From Pelargonium cotyledonis (Eukaryota > Streptophyta > Magnoliopsida > Geraniales > Geraniaceae), in contig JAYMTA010000014.1 of assembly GCA_036897625.1 (NCBI GenBank), positions 1 to 64,000 on the forward strand: DNA of 64,000 nt, read 5' to 3'. A model generated the notes under the pieces. It was not told where the DNA came from, did no database searches, and saw nothing but the letters and a program-made list of their open reading frames with translations. Position 1 is the stretch's first letter, and every line of letters begins with the position of its first letter. Positions 1-14,697 of the stretch are shown here, piece by piece. Both the position numbers and the translations under genes were made by a program.

Positions 1-3000
1 TATTATACCCGCTCTCTTACTCGGTAGAACAGCAAGAAAATACCAACAGGTAATACAGAACAAGAAAAACGGAATTACTTTAGTTCTTTTATCCCCGATT
101 TTCTGGATGAAAGAAAACCTAGAGGAAACGGGATACTAGTAAGAATATACCTAGTATTCCTGGAATGCCTTTTAACTGCAAAATTCCTAAAAGTCCTCAC
201 AGAAAAGAAATCTTGGATTAAATCCCTTACCCCGGTAACTAGACTTTAACTTGGCTGGTAACTCCCTCCTCCTAATTTTAGAATAAGTGTCTCTACCCCT
301 TATTACTAACACTAGAAAGCAGGACCCTTGTATAAAAACTAAAAGTATTTCCTAGTATATTGAATACTAAAAGAGCTAAGCTAACCTTTGGTTTAAATTT
401 ATTTAATTTATTGATACTAGCTTGGGAAACCTAAATTAATAAGGGTTCTACAACAACTTTAACTTGAAAATAAGACTAAATAAAGGCACTGCAAATTCTA
501 GTAATGGAAACTCCTTATCTTAACTTTGTAAAAATGAAATCTTACAGGAATTTATATATATAAAGATACTAATAAATATAAACGGATACTATCAGATTAA
601 GAAAATATATGTCGAATTCTTTCTCTGAGCTTCTTATAGAAACATAGGAATTAAGTCAAGATACATACTGCTAGAAAAAGAAGTATCTGTAGGTGTTTTC
701 CTTTGGCCGTTAGTGCAAGTTTTTTTGAATATCTTTTTGGTTTAGAGGAAGATTCTTACTGCATATAAGTTGTTTTTTAGTATTAACACAAGTCGACGGG
801 AACACAGTCCCTCCCTGGTTTTTACAATCCGTGAGGCTATTACAAGAAGGCTATCCAATATACGAAACACGAATACAAGCTATTTAGATTCCTACAGTCA
901 TTTGTTTTTTATAAGTTTTTATCTTGTCGTAGCTGAAATGGATTAAAATATCAGAAAAATTAAGATTTCCCATTATCATTGACAAAGACTTTTATATGGT
1001 CACAGCGCTTTAAATAAGAGTAAAAGTTTAAACTAAAAAAGAAGAGACCTTCGTTGAGTTGGTCAAGGTTACGCTTTTAGGGGACCCTAATGTCTTTTTA
1101 AAGCAATAACACTCAAAGAGTTAAGATATCCTCGTTAATAGGAATACTTGTCCAAAGGAGGATAATAACGGATTAAGAACTAGTACAAAAGGCCCTAGGA
1201 AAGAGAACTTATCTATATACTATACCAAAAAACTACTTAAATTTGTGGGAGCTCTGACATGAATATAGGAATGAACCTTATTAAAAAGGGGTCTTGTTGA
1301 TTTTTTGTTTATCCAAATTTGATTCATATTCTATTTCATGGAGGGGAGATTCATCATTTATATAAGCGTAGATATTTTAAATAGGGATATGCTTTTGGAG
1401 AGCTAGTAAAGTTAAGATAAGGGTTAAGTAAGTCCCATTATTATACGTGAAAATCCCAATTCCTTTTTTTCTCTGAATTTTATGTTCTAAATTACCAGAA
1501 TAGAAGCAAGTACTCCTATGTGGGCAAGAACACCCAAGTAAGTATCCACATAGTAAGCCGCTAGGATCCTTATTTCTCTCTAATCAGTATCCATTTTATA
1601 CCATTATAATAAACAAACCCCGTGCTCTTCAAGCCTCTTATTTTTACGATTAAGAAATCAAAGAAAGCAGGATTTTGGGGTAGTACTCACCGATAGACTA
1701 TAACAAGAATTTTATGAAAAAGCAGTGTTTAGTTGTGTCGATAACATGTAGTTTTTTATTAGAACTTATATATAAAAGGTATAGGTGCAAGTCTCCTATT
1801 ATTCTAACATCTTAGCCGGAGCTTCTTCAGTAGTTATTATAATAACTGCATGGTATTGCCTGCTATAGAAATTTATAATTACATTAAAGAGGTTAAATTG
1901 TAGCCCCATGCAGCCGACCAGATAGTGTTAGGAAAAGCTTTCTCCTACATTTGATTAAAGCAAAAATTGGGTGAAAGTCAAAGGTATAGAATCAAACGAG
2001 AGAGATAAGCTATTTGATTTAGAATGTAGTCTAACTAGCACTCATTTTGAAATAAAATCCTAGAACCCTGGGGTGTTGAAATAATTAAAAAAGGAACCGT
2101 TTTTGTTGGAGATGATTTCTCTTTCTAGAGTTTACCAAGTCCTATAGAGAGCGTAGACAAATTTCAGTTTAACGAAAGGTTTATATTATATACATAATTC
2201 TGAAAAGAATTTAAAAAGCAATCTCGAATGAGAATCTCACTTATCTAAAGGTTTTCTTTTATATATTTCCTCCGGGTTCCCTAGAATAGAGAGGCTCCTA
2301 AACTATTCAGAACTATTACATTATTACCCATTTAATTAAGTAATCCTTTAGTTTGTACTCTATTATTTAGGAGCTCTTCCTAGTTGTATCAGCTCTTGCA
2401 AAAATACGGAACAGAGGGGTATAAGTAATACCAATAAGACAAGTACAGCTATTATTAAGATAGGGAAAATAACTACTAATAAGACAGCTACAGGTATCAA
2501 ACAAGTAGTACAGCTACTCTACGTAATACAACTTAACCTCAAAGAATCCTAATAACAATAAGAAGGGTACTAAAGACTATAAGACTGAATCTCCTAATAC
2601 TACAATGTATATTACTTACTATCTAATAGTTAGCGAAAGACTCTTACTACCTAAATTCTTAAACTTTTAACTATCTCCATCCAATTCTAATCCAGTTCCT
2701 AAACTAACGCCGCTATACTCTATTTACTAAGCTAGATTCCAGTAGCTCCCATAGGTTTTCCTCTCTATTTTATGGGAATAGCTTGAAATATGAAAAAGTA
2801 CAAAACATTCATAATGTAAGGTATTATTCTTTTTTACTGCTTCTTTAATTATGTATTAGGGGGGCCCCGTATCGGTTAAGGAGTTTTGTTTCCTACAATA
2901 AGGTAAGGTACAGGAGCCTAACAATATTTATATACTTTCAGAATTACACGAGAATGCCCTGAGATTTAACTAGCAGGGTTAAAGTTAGAGTGCGTAGGGC

Positions 3001-5879
3001 GAATATTTTTGGTTTATTCCTAGGAGAAATTCAAATGGAAAAGTCGGAGATTTTCGTTTTTATTTATAATGTTACCCTACTGTAGATCTCAAATGAGTCT
3101 GTATTATATTAGGACTTCTAAATTAAAGAGAGAAGAAGTTTATACATTGTAAGTGAAAGTCTTATAGGCGCAGCTTTTTCCTATCTTGAGAACCCTCCTT
3201 TAGGGGTTGCCTAACTAGAAAGAAATAATGTAAAAGGGTTCCCGATTAAGAGGACACTTACTTTTGCGCTTACTGTTTGCTATTCCTGGCCAATGAAAAC
3301 TAGTACTTTGGTGACCTTACTAACTAAAGGGAAGCTTTTTAGAGGTAGATATACTTTACTGTTAAAAGTCTTTCAAGATTTTGAGAAGTTTAGTGAGTTT
3401 CAAAGTAGGTGTAGTGAAAAAAGTGCAATCTTATATTTTGAATATCCAATGAGCGCTACTCGACTTGAACTGCTATTTTAGCCACTCTGCCCTTAGAAAA
3501 GTAAATACGGGAAGACTTTAAAGTGTAATTTTAAGCATCTTTACGAGTCGAACCCAAGGATTGGATTTTCGGATGGATTCCTCGTCGTACCAAAAATTCT
3601 AAGGTCTCAACTTTGTGGATCAATACTTTTTTTTCTTTCAAATTAAGAATAAGATCTTAAGAATTCAGGGATTATTATCTAAGTGCTCCCTTTCTTAAAT
3701 AGGTAATAGCTCTTAGGTCACTCCAATCCCCAACTTCCGAAAGCTTTAGAGTCCTCTTCTTTCTAAATAAAATACTAAAACGGGATTTTTATCCTTTAAT
3801 GAAACTCTTCTTAAAAAAGTGAACTAAGCAGAACTCAGTTTTATCATACTCCGCAGATTTAAAGAAATAATGTGGATGCGCCCCTTGAAATATTATGGAT
3901 AGGCTTTTCTAGGTGTATTAAAAAGCAGTGCTGCTCTAATTTAAATACAAGGAATGAATATAGACTTCAACTCCCTCGTAAGATCTTTGTTTAGTAAATA
4001 GCTGCCATACCTATTTTAAGAAATTAGTATATAACTGGAATCAAGCCCCTTTTTCTAAAGCTTTCTGATTCTATTTTTTATTAAGTGTTTAATACTAATA
4101 CTGGTTTTACCCTAATTACACACTTAGAACCGAATAAAGACTTCCAACAGCTAAAGATATAAAACAATAGCCTATGTCTTCACAATATAGTTAATAAACT
4201 TTCCTGAATGACTTTGTGTGAGAAACAGCCCATGTAAAAGAGCCCCGCTGGACATTGAGAAATCTATTTCGTTAGTATTTGAAAGTTACTGAACCCCCTA
4301 TTATATTAGTAGGAAATCATAATTATTTATAAGGTACTTATTGAAAAAAGAATTTTTTAATACAAGACTAGGAAGCTTGTAAAAATTGGCATAATAAGAA
4401 CTCTGTCTTTACGAATAAATCATAGTTTCAGTTAGTTTGTTTCATTAACATTTCACATTTCCAGGAGTCAATTTTTAATAAGGAGAGCCTGGGTTCATTA
4501 AATTACATTGACATTTTTTTAACACTACTACTACTGCCCCTTTAGAGAGTTCTAGTTTGTACTGCTTAACTAGGAGTTATTAGGGAACAGAAAAAGTATA
4601 CTTATAATATAGAAATATATCTAGATTTAGAATAATCTGAACAAAAACAAAGTTATACCAGGGAACTTTAGTAAATTCGCACAACTTTCGTGAAGTCTCT
4701 CATGATAACAAGGATTCCAAATACAGCTGAAAACCTAGCTAGCAGTAAGTTTCAAACAAGGCTTAACGCAGCTTGCTCCTTTAGTGGAATATTTTGCCAA
4801 ATCTTCTTAATTAGAATAGGGCTCTGTCCTTAACCGCGCAAACCCTTCCTTCAGCGAGCCAAACCTCTGAATTGAATCAAAAAGACTACATTAGATTTTT
4901 CTGGTATTCCAACTAGATTCTTCCGCGTTGTTTATAACTCTTTACTAATCTCCTATAAATAGAAGGAAATATACATTAGACCCTGCCTTTCATATAAAAA
5001 AAATGAAAAGTGAGTCTAGTTTTTGTATAGCTTTGGAAGAGATATTGTAGGCATATTTTCATTTCAAGAGTAGTATAAAAAGAAATATAATGTTTAATCA
5101 ACGGATCCTGCTAATAGTGTATTTTTACTAGAAAATAAGTAACCCCCCAAATAACTACGAAAAGTCAAAAGTAGTAAAGCAAAGAAAGCCCTTAAGTAGT
5201 CCAAGTGGTCCTCTTTTTTGTTTCTTGTGGTTTGGCTTTATGGAAGAGTGTGTTGTATTGGGGTTCTTTATTGAGGGGTATTTCGTAAAAGTATGCTATA
5301 AAGGGGCTTTTTACTTCAAACAAGGGGGAAATCCTAAGGGTATCTCTAACCGTGTTTAAAAGCTATTTATTTAGCATTTGAGAAAGTTTTTATAGAATTA
5401 TAGTTGATCAGAATTTATATATCTCCTTTATTTTTTAGTTTTACAATTAGGTAAGTGGTGTTTTCTTAGCCCCAGTTTCAGCTTCAAGTTTTTTCAGGAG
5501 TTTTTAACGAGAACTCAGTAACTTGATAATATATTCAATTTAAGGTGTCACAAATGGAAAAGAAAAAAGTTTTCCTTTACTGTTCGAGAGTCTGCCAACA
5601 ATTAGAATTAGCAAGTATTTTCTCGGAAATTTCTAGTTAATGATTTTCTCTTTCCAATTAAAGGGGGGCTGCTAGTTAAAAAGGAAATTTCTATATTGGG
5701 TCTTAGTAAAGTCTGTTTTATAAACAAAGCTAAAAATTGTTTTTGTAAGTAGCTTTTATCAGGGAATTAAACAAGAAAACCCAGGTAAGTTTTCCTATTT
5801 GTCCGGCGAGTATTAAACTCTGTAATTAGCTTTTAAGTAGGGGGTACTTTGTATTTACCTAAGTAATTAAGAAGTTTGA
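1..5879. other. Non-coding stretch, no gene seen
   Basis: No open frame here exceeds about 62 codons, which is chance length at this A+T content, and none has a recognisable motif or a convincing ribosome binding site. Around 2400-2620 the plus strand is unusually rich in A and C, with loosely repeated words (AATAAGACA, TACAGCTA). A minus-strand T-loop-like word (TTCGACT) lies at about 3545, but no D-arm stands at the right distance. Otherwise I see nothing. Confidence 0.6.
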
Positions 5880-5948
5880 AATATGTATTGTATCCAAGGA
5901 ATTAGTGCCTAGGCTCTAGGGAACCTGGTTCTACCAACTCGAGCACAG
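5880..5948 (-). tRNA. Degenerate tRNA-like sequence (D-arm and anticodon stem only)
   Basis: On the minus strand the D-arm reads GCTC, then GAGTTGGTA, then GAAC. This is the ordinary bacterial/organellar D-arm with one extra base and one transition. It is followed at the right spacing by a possible 5 bp anticodon stem AGGTT/AGCCT (one G-T pair) around a 6-base loop, one base shorter than normal. No T-arm with the GGTTCRA signature follows within tRNA length, so this is at best a 5' tRNA relic. I assign no amino acid. A chance match to part of the D-arm remains possible. Confidence 0.22.
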
Positions 5949-8900
5949 TATCATCTATATCTTAGAGCTTTCGTTTCCTGTTGTTTTCTTTAGCTTTCAA
6001 ATTGAGAGTTTGGTAAGCAGAACTATGTATAACTAAGAAGCTGCACGTTCAAGTCGATTCAGGACAGCTTTTATATTACGCCTTTAGTTATGAACCGGAA
6101 TTGCTAAATTAGTATTAAGCGTACTCTGGAGTCTATTAAATCTATTTTATGGAACTCCTATCAATAAGGAAACCTTTATTTAACAAAACGCAGCTCTTGA
6201 ACCTTGTACCTTTAATGTATGAATTTAATGAATCCTTTTTCCTTATAAGATCTCAAGACCGCTCAAAAATTAGTAATATAAAAGCCCCTCCTCTGCTTCC
6301 AGATACCGAGAGCTTTCACTTTCTTACACCACCTTACTTACTAAACCCCTGCTTTTATAACTAAAACGTGTATAATAGAGTAGAAGTCTTTAAAATACAG
6401 ATTAATCGCACAAAATCTAGTAGCTACTGCTTGTGCTTAGGGGCATAACACTTGCCAAATGAGTGCTTTCTAAAGAGGAGCTTTACTTATATCTCTAAAA
6501 CTTGCATAGAAAATTTACTTAACTGAATTTCCTAGACTACAGGGAATCCTACATAAGCTTAATAACATAATATAACTACCTGGTAAAGGGTCCCTAATAT
6601 ACAATGGGGCCCCCTTCACCAAAGCGCATTCTTCTTATGGGTGCCAAAAGAGCTCCAGAAGTAGGTCGTAGATCTGGGATCTTAAAGGGAGTGCACCTAC
6701 GGCATGAATAAAGAGCTGAAATATAAAAGACTGGGGTAATATAAAGCCCAAAGCAGGCTTTGAAATGTAAAAATAACTCATGGATTAGATAGTCATATCA
6801 AAAAAAGAGTAGTAAAATCTAGTAAGTCAGCTATATGCTTGTATTAATTTAAGTACGATTACTAAAGTCCGAAACGTTTCCCTATATAGGAATATAATAA
6901 GTATTTCCCGATTTCTGATATATTAGCATTTACAAAAGCATTATATCAACGCGCAATGCTTTTCAGTACCATGTTATACCTCCCTGGTGAGCCAAAAGTT
7001 TACATACCATATATATACTATCCTCGATCCTACCTTTAAAAGAAATTGAATTTTTACAACTGCTCATTTAAATGCCGAACAACCTCGAGTTTAGGCGTAA
7101 TCTATAGGACTAGCACCTTAGGCGGTCTCCTGCAAACTTTTGGATTATCGAAAAGGGTTTTGTTTTTTTAGGTTTAAGCTGGATTCTTCTAGATAGCGAT
7201 ATTTCTTAATTTTAGTCCTTTGAAAACTCTGCCTAGGGATCGGTAAGAGTCTTTCTATTCTTGATTATTAAGAGAGATAATTAACCTATCATGAAATAAT
7301 AGACTTGGGTTAAAAAGAGGGGGAATATAAGGTGAGAGTCCATATACTATCCGCTAAGGTTTAATGTAATAGGTACCTGCGAAATAAAATGCTTTCTAAT
7401 AATACCAGAGTACAATAGGGGTCCGTTTCATGTGATCCTTTTTTAGTAACAACTCCAGTGCGATATAAGTAGTAAAAAGGGTATCTCAAGTCTTAGGAGC
7501 AGAAGGATTCTTTTGTATATAATTGTTGATATAAGGCGTTTCTTCAGCAAGGCTAACTAACGAAAAGTTTTAGGAATGAAATGCTATGATGGAAGCAGCT
7601 AGAGTAGAGCTCTACTTAGAACTCGGAGTAAGGCCTCTTAAAGGAATAGGGAATATTGCGTATACAAAAAGAGATCTAATTTTCAGGGTTTTTACATTCG
7701 CTAGGATGCTACTTCTTCGTTGTTGGACTGAGACCCGAACCTGTACGCTTAATTAAAAACAGAATCTGTATAGTTAGAGCAGTTAAGAGAGTAACTCGAC
7801 GACGAAGTGGTACTACTGTTTTTGTCGGATTCAGTTTGTTGCATTCTATAGATTTATAGAGTCCTCTCTTGTAAGTAAGTTAATTATGGAAATCTTGTGT
7901 AGAATAAAAAGAACCCCTTCGCTCGGCACGGGTAAGGGATCCGTTATTATCTTATCAAGGAATTTTGGTTTAAGTAGCAACAAGAAGTAAACTCTTAAAA
8001 AATATACTACAAAAGAAATTTTGACTTACCCAAACGGGACACTTTCTCTAACTAATAAGGATACTTCTTTCTTAAAAAACCGTGTTATAATTCCTTCTAA
8101 ATGTACCTAAGGATTGCTTTTTCAAGGGGCTTCGTATAGGAACATGCTCGGCTTACTCAGGAACAGAGACTTCTAACTCATAGTGCTAAGCATTAACCAA
8201 GACTCAGTGTAGCTTTCATATTTTTATGTTAGATAGTCAGGGTTCCCCTAATAAGAATTGAGCAAAGTAAAGTACGGGGTTTCACTTTCTAGGCCCAGAG
8301 GAAATTCACTTTAGAAAGAAGAGTTGCTAAAGTGAACTAGAGCGGTTAAAATCTTTCATACCAGAATCCTCAGTCGAGTCGGACTAAGACTTTAGTTTCG
8401 TAATTTTTTGTAAAGCTTCTACCATTTTGGAATTAGTGCAAATTTCGCCGAACTGTGGCCGAAGAGGGTAGAGCTCTTGCTTTTCTTTATTCATTTATGA
8501 TAATAATATTTCCTTATACACTTAAAACGAGATTTTATCTTCCTCTTCTAGAATGACGACTTTGGCAGGCTTTGATACGAGAATTTCTTAATTATACTAA
8601 CTAAGTAGCTTACATTAATCGAATTAAGGGAATTTTGTAACTTTTACGAAGGGGTAAGCACTCTTAGGAATGAAAATTCTCGTTAAAGTAGGTATAATTT
8701 CAACAAGTTTCACAACTAATTGAAGATAGAATCGAGCCTAGTTTTACAAGAGAAAAGCTTTCAAAATAGTAAGGGAACTCACTGTCTCTGTAACACAAGG
8801 AATTTAAGATTGTGTAAAGTATTGACTCCAAAAGCCGCCAGCAGCTTACACAGAGTGCTAAACTCTCGACACAGGCTATTCCAGCAGATAGTAACTTCGG

Positions 8901-10792
8901 GATTGTTCTAATGAATGCGTATTATCCTCTTCCTTAGCGCTTAAGTACCCCTTTTCAAAATAATGAATATAATGGAGCCCCTCCTATCTCCTTTTTAGAC
9001 ATAGTAATCTTATCCAGATTTGTGAAAGTCTCAGATTTTTATAGTCCGGGGTAGTAAAAGTATTTAACTAAATGCAATTAAGGCTTGCGGAGTCTCCTAT
9101 ACCTTGAATAAGTTCTATTCTTTCTATACAAGCCTTTATACTCGTGGCTTATATCAAGAGTTAACCCGCGCTCCCGTATGCTTTATTTTCTACTTTTTAA
9201 TGTTTTACTCAAGTTTTACTTTATAATTTGTTACCTGAAAAAGAACTTGCATTATAACAGGTACGTCCAGAATTGAAGGATTCCTATTAGGTTTAAAGCA
9301 CATGACATTTCCGACTTATTGAGTAGAAGTCAAGGGTTTTTACTCAAATGAAGGGGAACTTGTTCACTTTTGGAAGACCTAGTTTGAGAATACAAGCTTG
9401 AAAAAGTAAGAGAAAGACCTGGAAAGAGCAAGAATCCAACTCGCTAACTAAAACTTGAGGGGCTATTCCAACCCTCCCTTTTAGCAAATACCGGTGTTCT
9501 TCTAGGGTACTACTCTAGGGAACCTTATTAAGGCGGCAAAAGCCTCTGTCTTGGCCAAAGAAAGAGATCAAAAATCTGAATTACAAATTACGAAACACTT
9601 TCCTTGGTATTTCTACTCTCGCCAAAAACTAATGGAATCCATCCTAGAAACCTAACTACACCCTTTTTCTTTGCTAGTAGTTTTGTGAAATAGACAAGGT
9701 TTTTTTTTCATTAAGCCAAGTTCAAGAATCACTTATATAGAAATAAAAGTAAAACATTGTGTGTAGCAATAAGTTCTACTTTTTGGAGTATAGCCGAATG
9801 ATAAAGCATACTTTTCTATGAGTGTCTTATAATTACTTTTTTATTTATTAAAAGGGTGACAGGACCCAAGAGTATCCTTTAGTGACCTTTAAAAGGAATT
9901 CAATTACCCTAATCTGAACTCCGCCATTTTATAACAATCACTTTCTTGGAAATATTTTTAATAGCTTTAACAGCCCTTGAAAACTAAGGGATTCAGTAGG
10001 GAATCGCGCAGCTCTATAAAACTGTGCGGTGGACTTTATAAAACGCAGACGAGTCTTGGTTGTCTATTTATTAGTTGTCCTTAGTCTTTTGAAAGTATTG
10101 ACTTGTTATGTCTAATTCAGCTAAGAGAGGGTAGGTCTAAGCAGTAGGCATATGAAACAAGGTACGCAGTTGGTGTTGATTATAGGTATTCCTGTTCTAT
10201 CTATAACTAGCTATTATCTTATTAATTAAAGCAGATATGTAGCTCTAAATGCAGGAGTTTCCCTGTTCTGTATTGCTTATTTGCCGCCCTAGTCCAGAAA
10301 GAAAAGGAAGAGGTTTCAATTTTAGTAGGGCCTTTCTAGTTCCTGACGATAGCCCGGGAGAATTCTATCTATATAATTAAGTACAATTATTATCCAAGGT
10401 TTCCGAAGGGGTTTAGCCTAAACCGGGTTCTTGATAAAGGCAGGAAATAACAAGTCTATCTGATTAGTAGCTTCCAGGATTCAGGGCAGGTAAGTAAAAC
10501 AGGAATATTAAATTAAAGGTAAAAGGATTTAGTAGTTGCCTTATCGTCCCTTTGGTTTCAAGTTTCTGATTTCAGATAATAAAGATGTTAGGGAATAAAA
10601 TATTCAAAAAAGTCAAACAGTATTTAGGCTCTTACTTTACTACCTAGAATTGGGAACCTGTAAACAAGGGAACACCCAAGCTTGCCTAAGTTTCTTAGTA
10701 GTTATTCCTAAGATTTGAAGTAGTAAGACAGCTTATCCTTTAATTGACTTGCCTTCCTCTGTATAAATTGTACTAGGCCTTTACTTTGCAAT
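5949..10792. other. Non-coding stretch, no gene seen
   Basis: The longest frames are 71 codons (6149-6364, plus) and 63 codons (8720-8911, plus), both hydrophobic or mixed chance translations without a family motif. A short word resembling the 530 loop of small-subunit rRNA occurs near 8836 but extends no further. I see no repeat, tRNA or control site. Confidence 0.6.
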
Positions 10793-10866
10793 TTACGATA
10801 ACAGGACTTGAACCCTTGTTTGTCTCACCGATTCGGGTTTTTATTACCACTTATAAAGACTAAAAA
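10793..10866 (-). tRNA. Weak degenerate tRNA-like sequence
   Basis: The minus-strand T-arm is AAGGG-TTCAAGT-CCTGT, four of five stem pairs counting one G-T. The next seven bases and an A at position 73 fit tRNA spacing. About 45 bases upstream lies a D-loop-like AAGTGGTAATA. The anticodon arm between them does not fold and I cannot fix an anticodon; no acceptor partner matches. A single T-arm of this quality is expected a few times by chance in 64 kb, so the D-loop at roughly the right distance is the only extra support. Confidence 0.22.
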
Positions 10867-13800
10867 GAGAATATAATTGCTTACTTGACTACTACCGTGA
10901 AACTCATAGACTTTATACATTCTTCCTTATTTCTCTTAGTCTTATATTTTAAAATAGGGTTAATCACGCAGCTTTTAGTAGTATGCTCTAGACCACACAT
11001 TAGTATAAATAAAATAGCAGACGGGGTAAGGATCTAGATCTATTAGAGATATTAGATATAGACCAAATGTAATAGTTAAATCAAGTCAGATAGATCCCTT
11101 GAGTAGAGGGCAGAGCGCTGAAAAGTCGTACCGGCGGTTACAAGTCATGGTTACCTCGATTATGAAAAAACTGGGGATAGACTAAATATTCTACAAAATT
11201 CTCTCTTTTAAATAAAGGTTGCCATTACTCCGACAAAAATTATTATCTATACTGTTTACTTTTGAGGTTTATTTAGGTGGGATTAAAAAGGAGGGTTTGC
11301 GCCCTGTTGAGTAGAAATTAAGATCCCTATTATTGAGCGGCTTGCCTATATTAGAGTCTAAGGCAGCGAAGTAGCTTACTTCAATTCTTTTACTTTGGCT
11401 ATAAAAGTTATACGACTATAAGGGCCCTTTGGCTTAACTACCTTAAAAATGAGTTGTTGCATAGAAATAGAGCTGGCATACGCATAGAAGTATAAAAATT
11501 ATAGGGATCTCCTTTTGTTTGCCTTGACTTAAAAAAGGAAGCTACTCGCTAGGAAAATCAAAATCCTATGGTTAAGTTGGTATTGATAGAACACAGATGT
11601 ATTCCGAAGTTTCGTAATTCACAAATAACATAATGGAAAGGGCTTTATCAAAGAGGTACTAAACCTAAATTTTATGAGATCCCACTTGCGGGCGTCTAGT
11701 TAGTTATTTTCCGCAAAAAAGGGTTAAAAAATAAGTAAAAAGATCCATATGAGGTTCTTTTCATACTTTTCGCTTTTTTAGTCCTTACTCATACCTTTAA
11801 GTAAGAAAGATCTTATAGGATATTATGGAGAAGCTGCTACTCTTGTAGTCATCTTGTTGACGCTTGAATATAAACAGCTTGACTTTACTTACCTGTTAGT
11901 TAGTCTTCGGGCTGGGACTCATGAAAATCCCTAAAAAGCTTCTCTACTAGACTAGGGTCTTCTTTTATAAATGAAACAAGTGCTAGCTTTATACTTACAA
12001 GATTTCAATATAATTTAAGTTTTTATACATTAAGGGAGTTCTAGAAAATCTTGTGTAACCTACAAAAAGGGCATCCTGAAAAAGTTCTGTCTAGTCCTTC
12101 TAAAAAGGAAACCTGTTTGAAAGGTAAAAAGGGTTATGACCTTAATACTTGAATTGGAAATAAAGAGCCGATTGGACCCTAGAGCACATTAGAAGATCAA
12201 ATAAGACTCAAAGTATCCTATAATACGAATGAGGTTTTGATTGACAATAGGAACTGTGTAAAGAGTAGAAGAACCGGATGACATCGCAAGACTGAGAGCT
12301 TTATACAAACAAGAACTAATCCTTATTCTATCTAAGCTAAGCAGTACGCAACATCAACAGAATAAGACGATTGGAAATAAAATTCTACGAGAAGGCATAC
12401 TAGAGAAACAGAAACCCTGGGACTTTCTCATAGGAAAAGAAAGAAAAAACTTTTAGTTCTATATATTCTTGTACTTGTACCTGTAAACAAATGCCCTTTG
12501 GCTTGACCTTGCCTGCTATAACTCTTCTGAAAAGCTTCTCCTAAAGATTCTAAGGACATTCTCTTGACTGACTTAGTTACACTCAGTAGTTTATAACCTT
12601 GTACCTTGTTCAAAACTTGTTGTACTTGGAAAACACTCTAATAAAATAACTCACTCATTTCTACGAGCTCCTCCGCAATGCAGTAATATAGCTAAGGTTT
12701 ACCCATAAAGTTAAGACTTAAATGTAATACCAGGGGCAAGTTTATCTTTTCTATACTACAAAACCCAAAATCCGAGTCTTCCTTGACTTTTCTCTAAATA
12801 GCTTTGTTTAGCAAAGATCTCGTTAATAATTTTACTTACAACTTAAAATAAGGGTAACCCAGGCAAGATATGACCTAAACAAAACCTTTTGGTAAGGTAT
12901 TTTTTTTTTCTTGTTTTAACTTCATTAAAGGGTAGAGGCCCCTTTTTCCTACTAAGTCTTTACTCTGGTTCTCTTGTTTAATGAGAGATAGTACGAAAGG
13001 GCTTCTGTTCTGGTCTATTAAACCATATCACTTTATTTAAAAGCAAGTAGTCTAAAGGAAATCTAGAGGACTAAGACCTTTTACAAGTTTCATTTTAGCT
13101 GTAGCGGATACCTAACACATATACTTAATTTATCGAGTAAAGATTTAAGGAGCTCTAAGTATTTTGTAAACAAGATCCACTTCCGGACGGTGAAAAAGTT
13201 AAGGACCGAGTTCTCAGAATCCAGAGAATAACTGACGATCGACCTTGCCCCCTACCTGGAAAGCTTCCCTTTTAGATGCATAATATGAATATGAGTTTAT
13301 TCATTATTTAAGTGATTACAACTTTGCGATAGAATTCAGTTTATCGAGATATTTTCTTTATTAAAGCCCTTTTATGAGAGTCAGTTAATTTTGTGAAAAA
13401 AGTTTAAATACTTCTAGAATATAACCTTGGAATAACTCTTAAAATTAGGAATTTCTATTCCAGGGTATTCTTTTAATTAAGTTTACTTTTCCTTAAAATT
13501 GAATGCAAAATACTTAACAAGATAAAGTCTTTTTTAAGAGAGATTTGCCTTACCTTACTTGGATTTTAGATTTAACTGCTGTTCCTAAGAACTTTCTTTT
13601 CTATTACCAGGGGAGAGTACGATAATTGCTTATCATTTAACCGTCTTAGACTTAAATAAAGCAAAGCTCGAACTTTTGATGAAATATTTAACCATAAAAG
13701 GGAATACATTCTTTTAGCCTGGTTTTTTTAGATGGAAATAAGATTCTCCTAGTAGAGTAGGTAGAGCGCGGGAAATCGTAACATGTTTAGTATGATATAA

Positions 13801-14682
13801 ATTAAATAGAGGCCTTTTAGTAAATTTGATTGACAAAACGAGGAATATTTTTCAGTAGACCTTTTTTACGCACTAATTCAAGAAACTCGCATTTTATTAT
13901 TTCTTTTTCAAGCATAACAATCTAGACGAAACAACTTTCTGTTTAGAATCGTAACATGAGATAAAGCTTAATCCTATAGTAAAAGGGAGGTTATGGATAC
14001 CAAATAGAGGGACTCTTTTAACTTACTTGCCGATGAAGAAAAATCATACGGAACAGGCACTTCTTTGTAGGATATGTTTGACTAGATTATGTTCTAAGAC
14101 TTCGGTATTCTTGAAACACAGGCGCTACCTTCTGTTAAGGAATAAGCAAGTATGACAAAAATGAAGAGATAGCTTACACTAAAGAGTATGTCTGATATCG
14201 TTGGAAAAGGAGACTGAGGTTAAGAAAATGCTTGTTGACTAGAGCAAAACTAAGTGGTGAGGTAAAGTACCGAGCAGAGTAAAGGATTTTTGTACTGGTA
14301 AATAAGTTATAGACTGGGACACATTGTACTTTTATTTACATTAATCCGCTATACGTCTTGAGTCACAATCAAGAATAGAACATACTTATAGAGACATTAC
14401 TACGGCTCTTTAAAACCCCTAGTGGAAGCAGCTTTTTTACTCAGAAGTAGATCAAATGGAGTTGTTTTCAAGAATCTGAGCGAACTAAATTCCACTTAAA
14501 AACTGGTAACGTATACAATACACTCGTCATTGTAGGGAGTTTTTAGGAGTCTCGAGTTGGATAGCGCTAGTAAAGAAGCTCCCGTTTTTAAGTTATAATA
14601 CTAAGTTTACTTGTAGCCCGGTGGCCGGGCGGACTTTCTAAACGAAGAAATAGGTCAAGTCTTTGGTATGTGCTATATTAGG

Positions 14683-14697
14683 GTTCCCATTGGGAAC
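14683..14697. repeat. Perfect 7 bp inverted repeat with 1-base centre
   Basis: GTTCCCA, one T, then TGGGAAC. The stem is perfect, but a one-base loop cannot form as a hairpin without opening a pair, so this is better viewed as a near-palindrome. There is no T-tract beside it and no gene for it to terminate. Confidence 0.5.

Noticed and set aside
8836-8865. Word resembling the small-subunit rRNA 530 loop (CCAGCAGC followed by TACACAGAG).
   Set aside because: The match is short and gapped, the invariant CCGCGG part is missing, and no other rRNA segment lies nearby in order.
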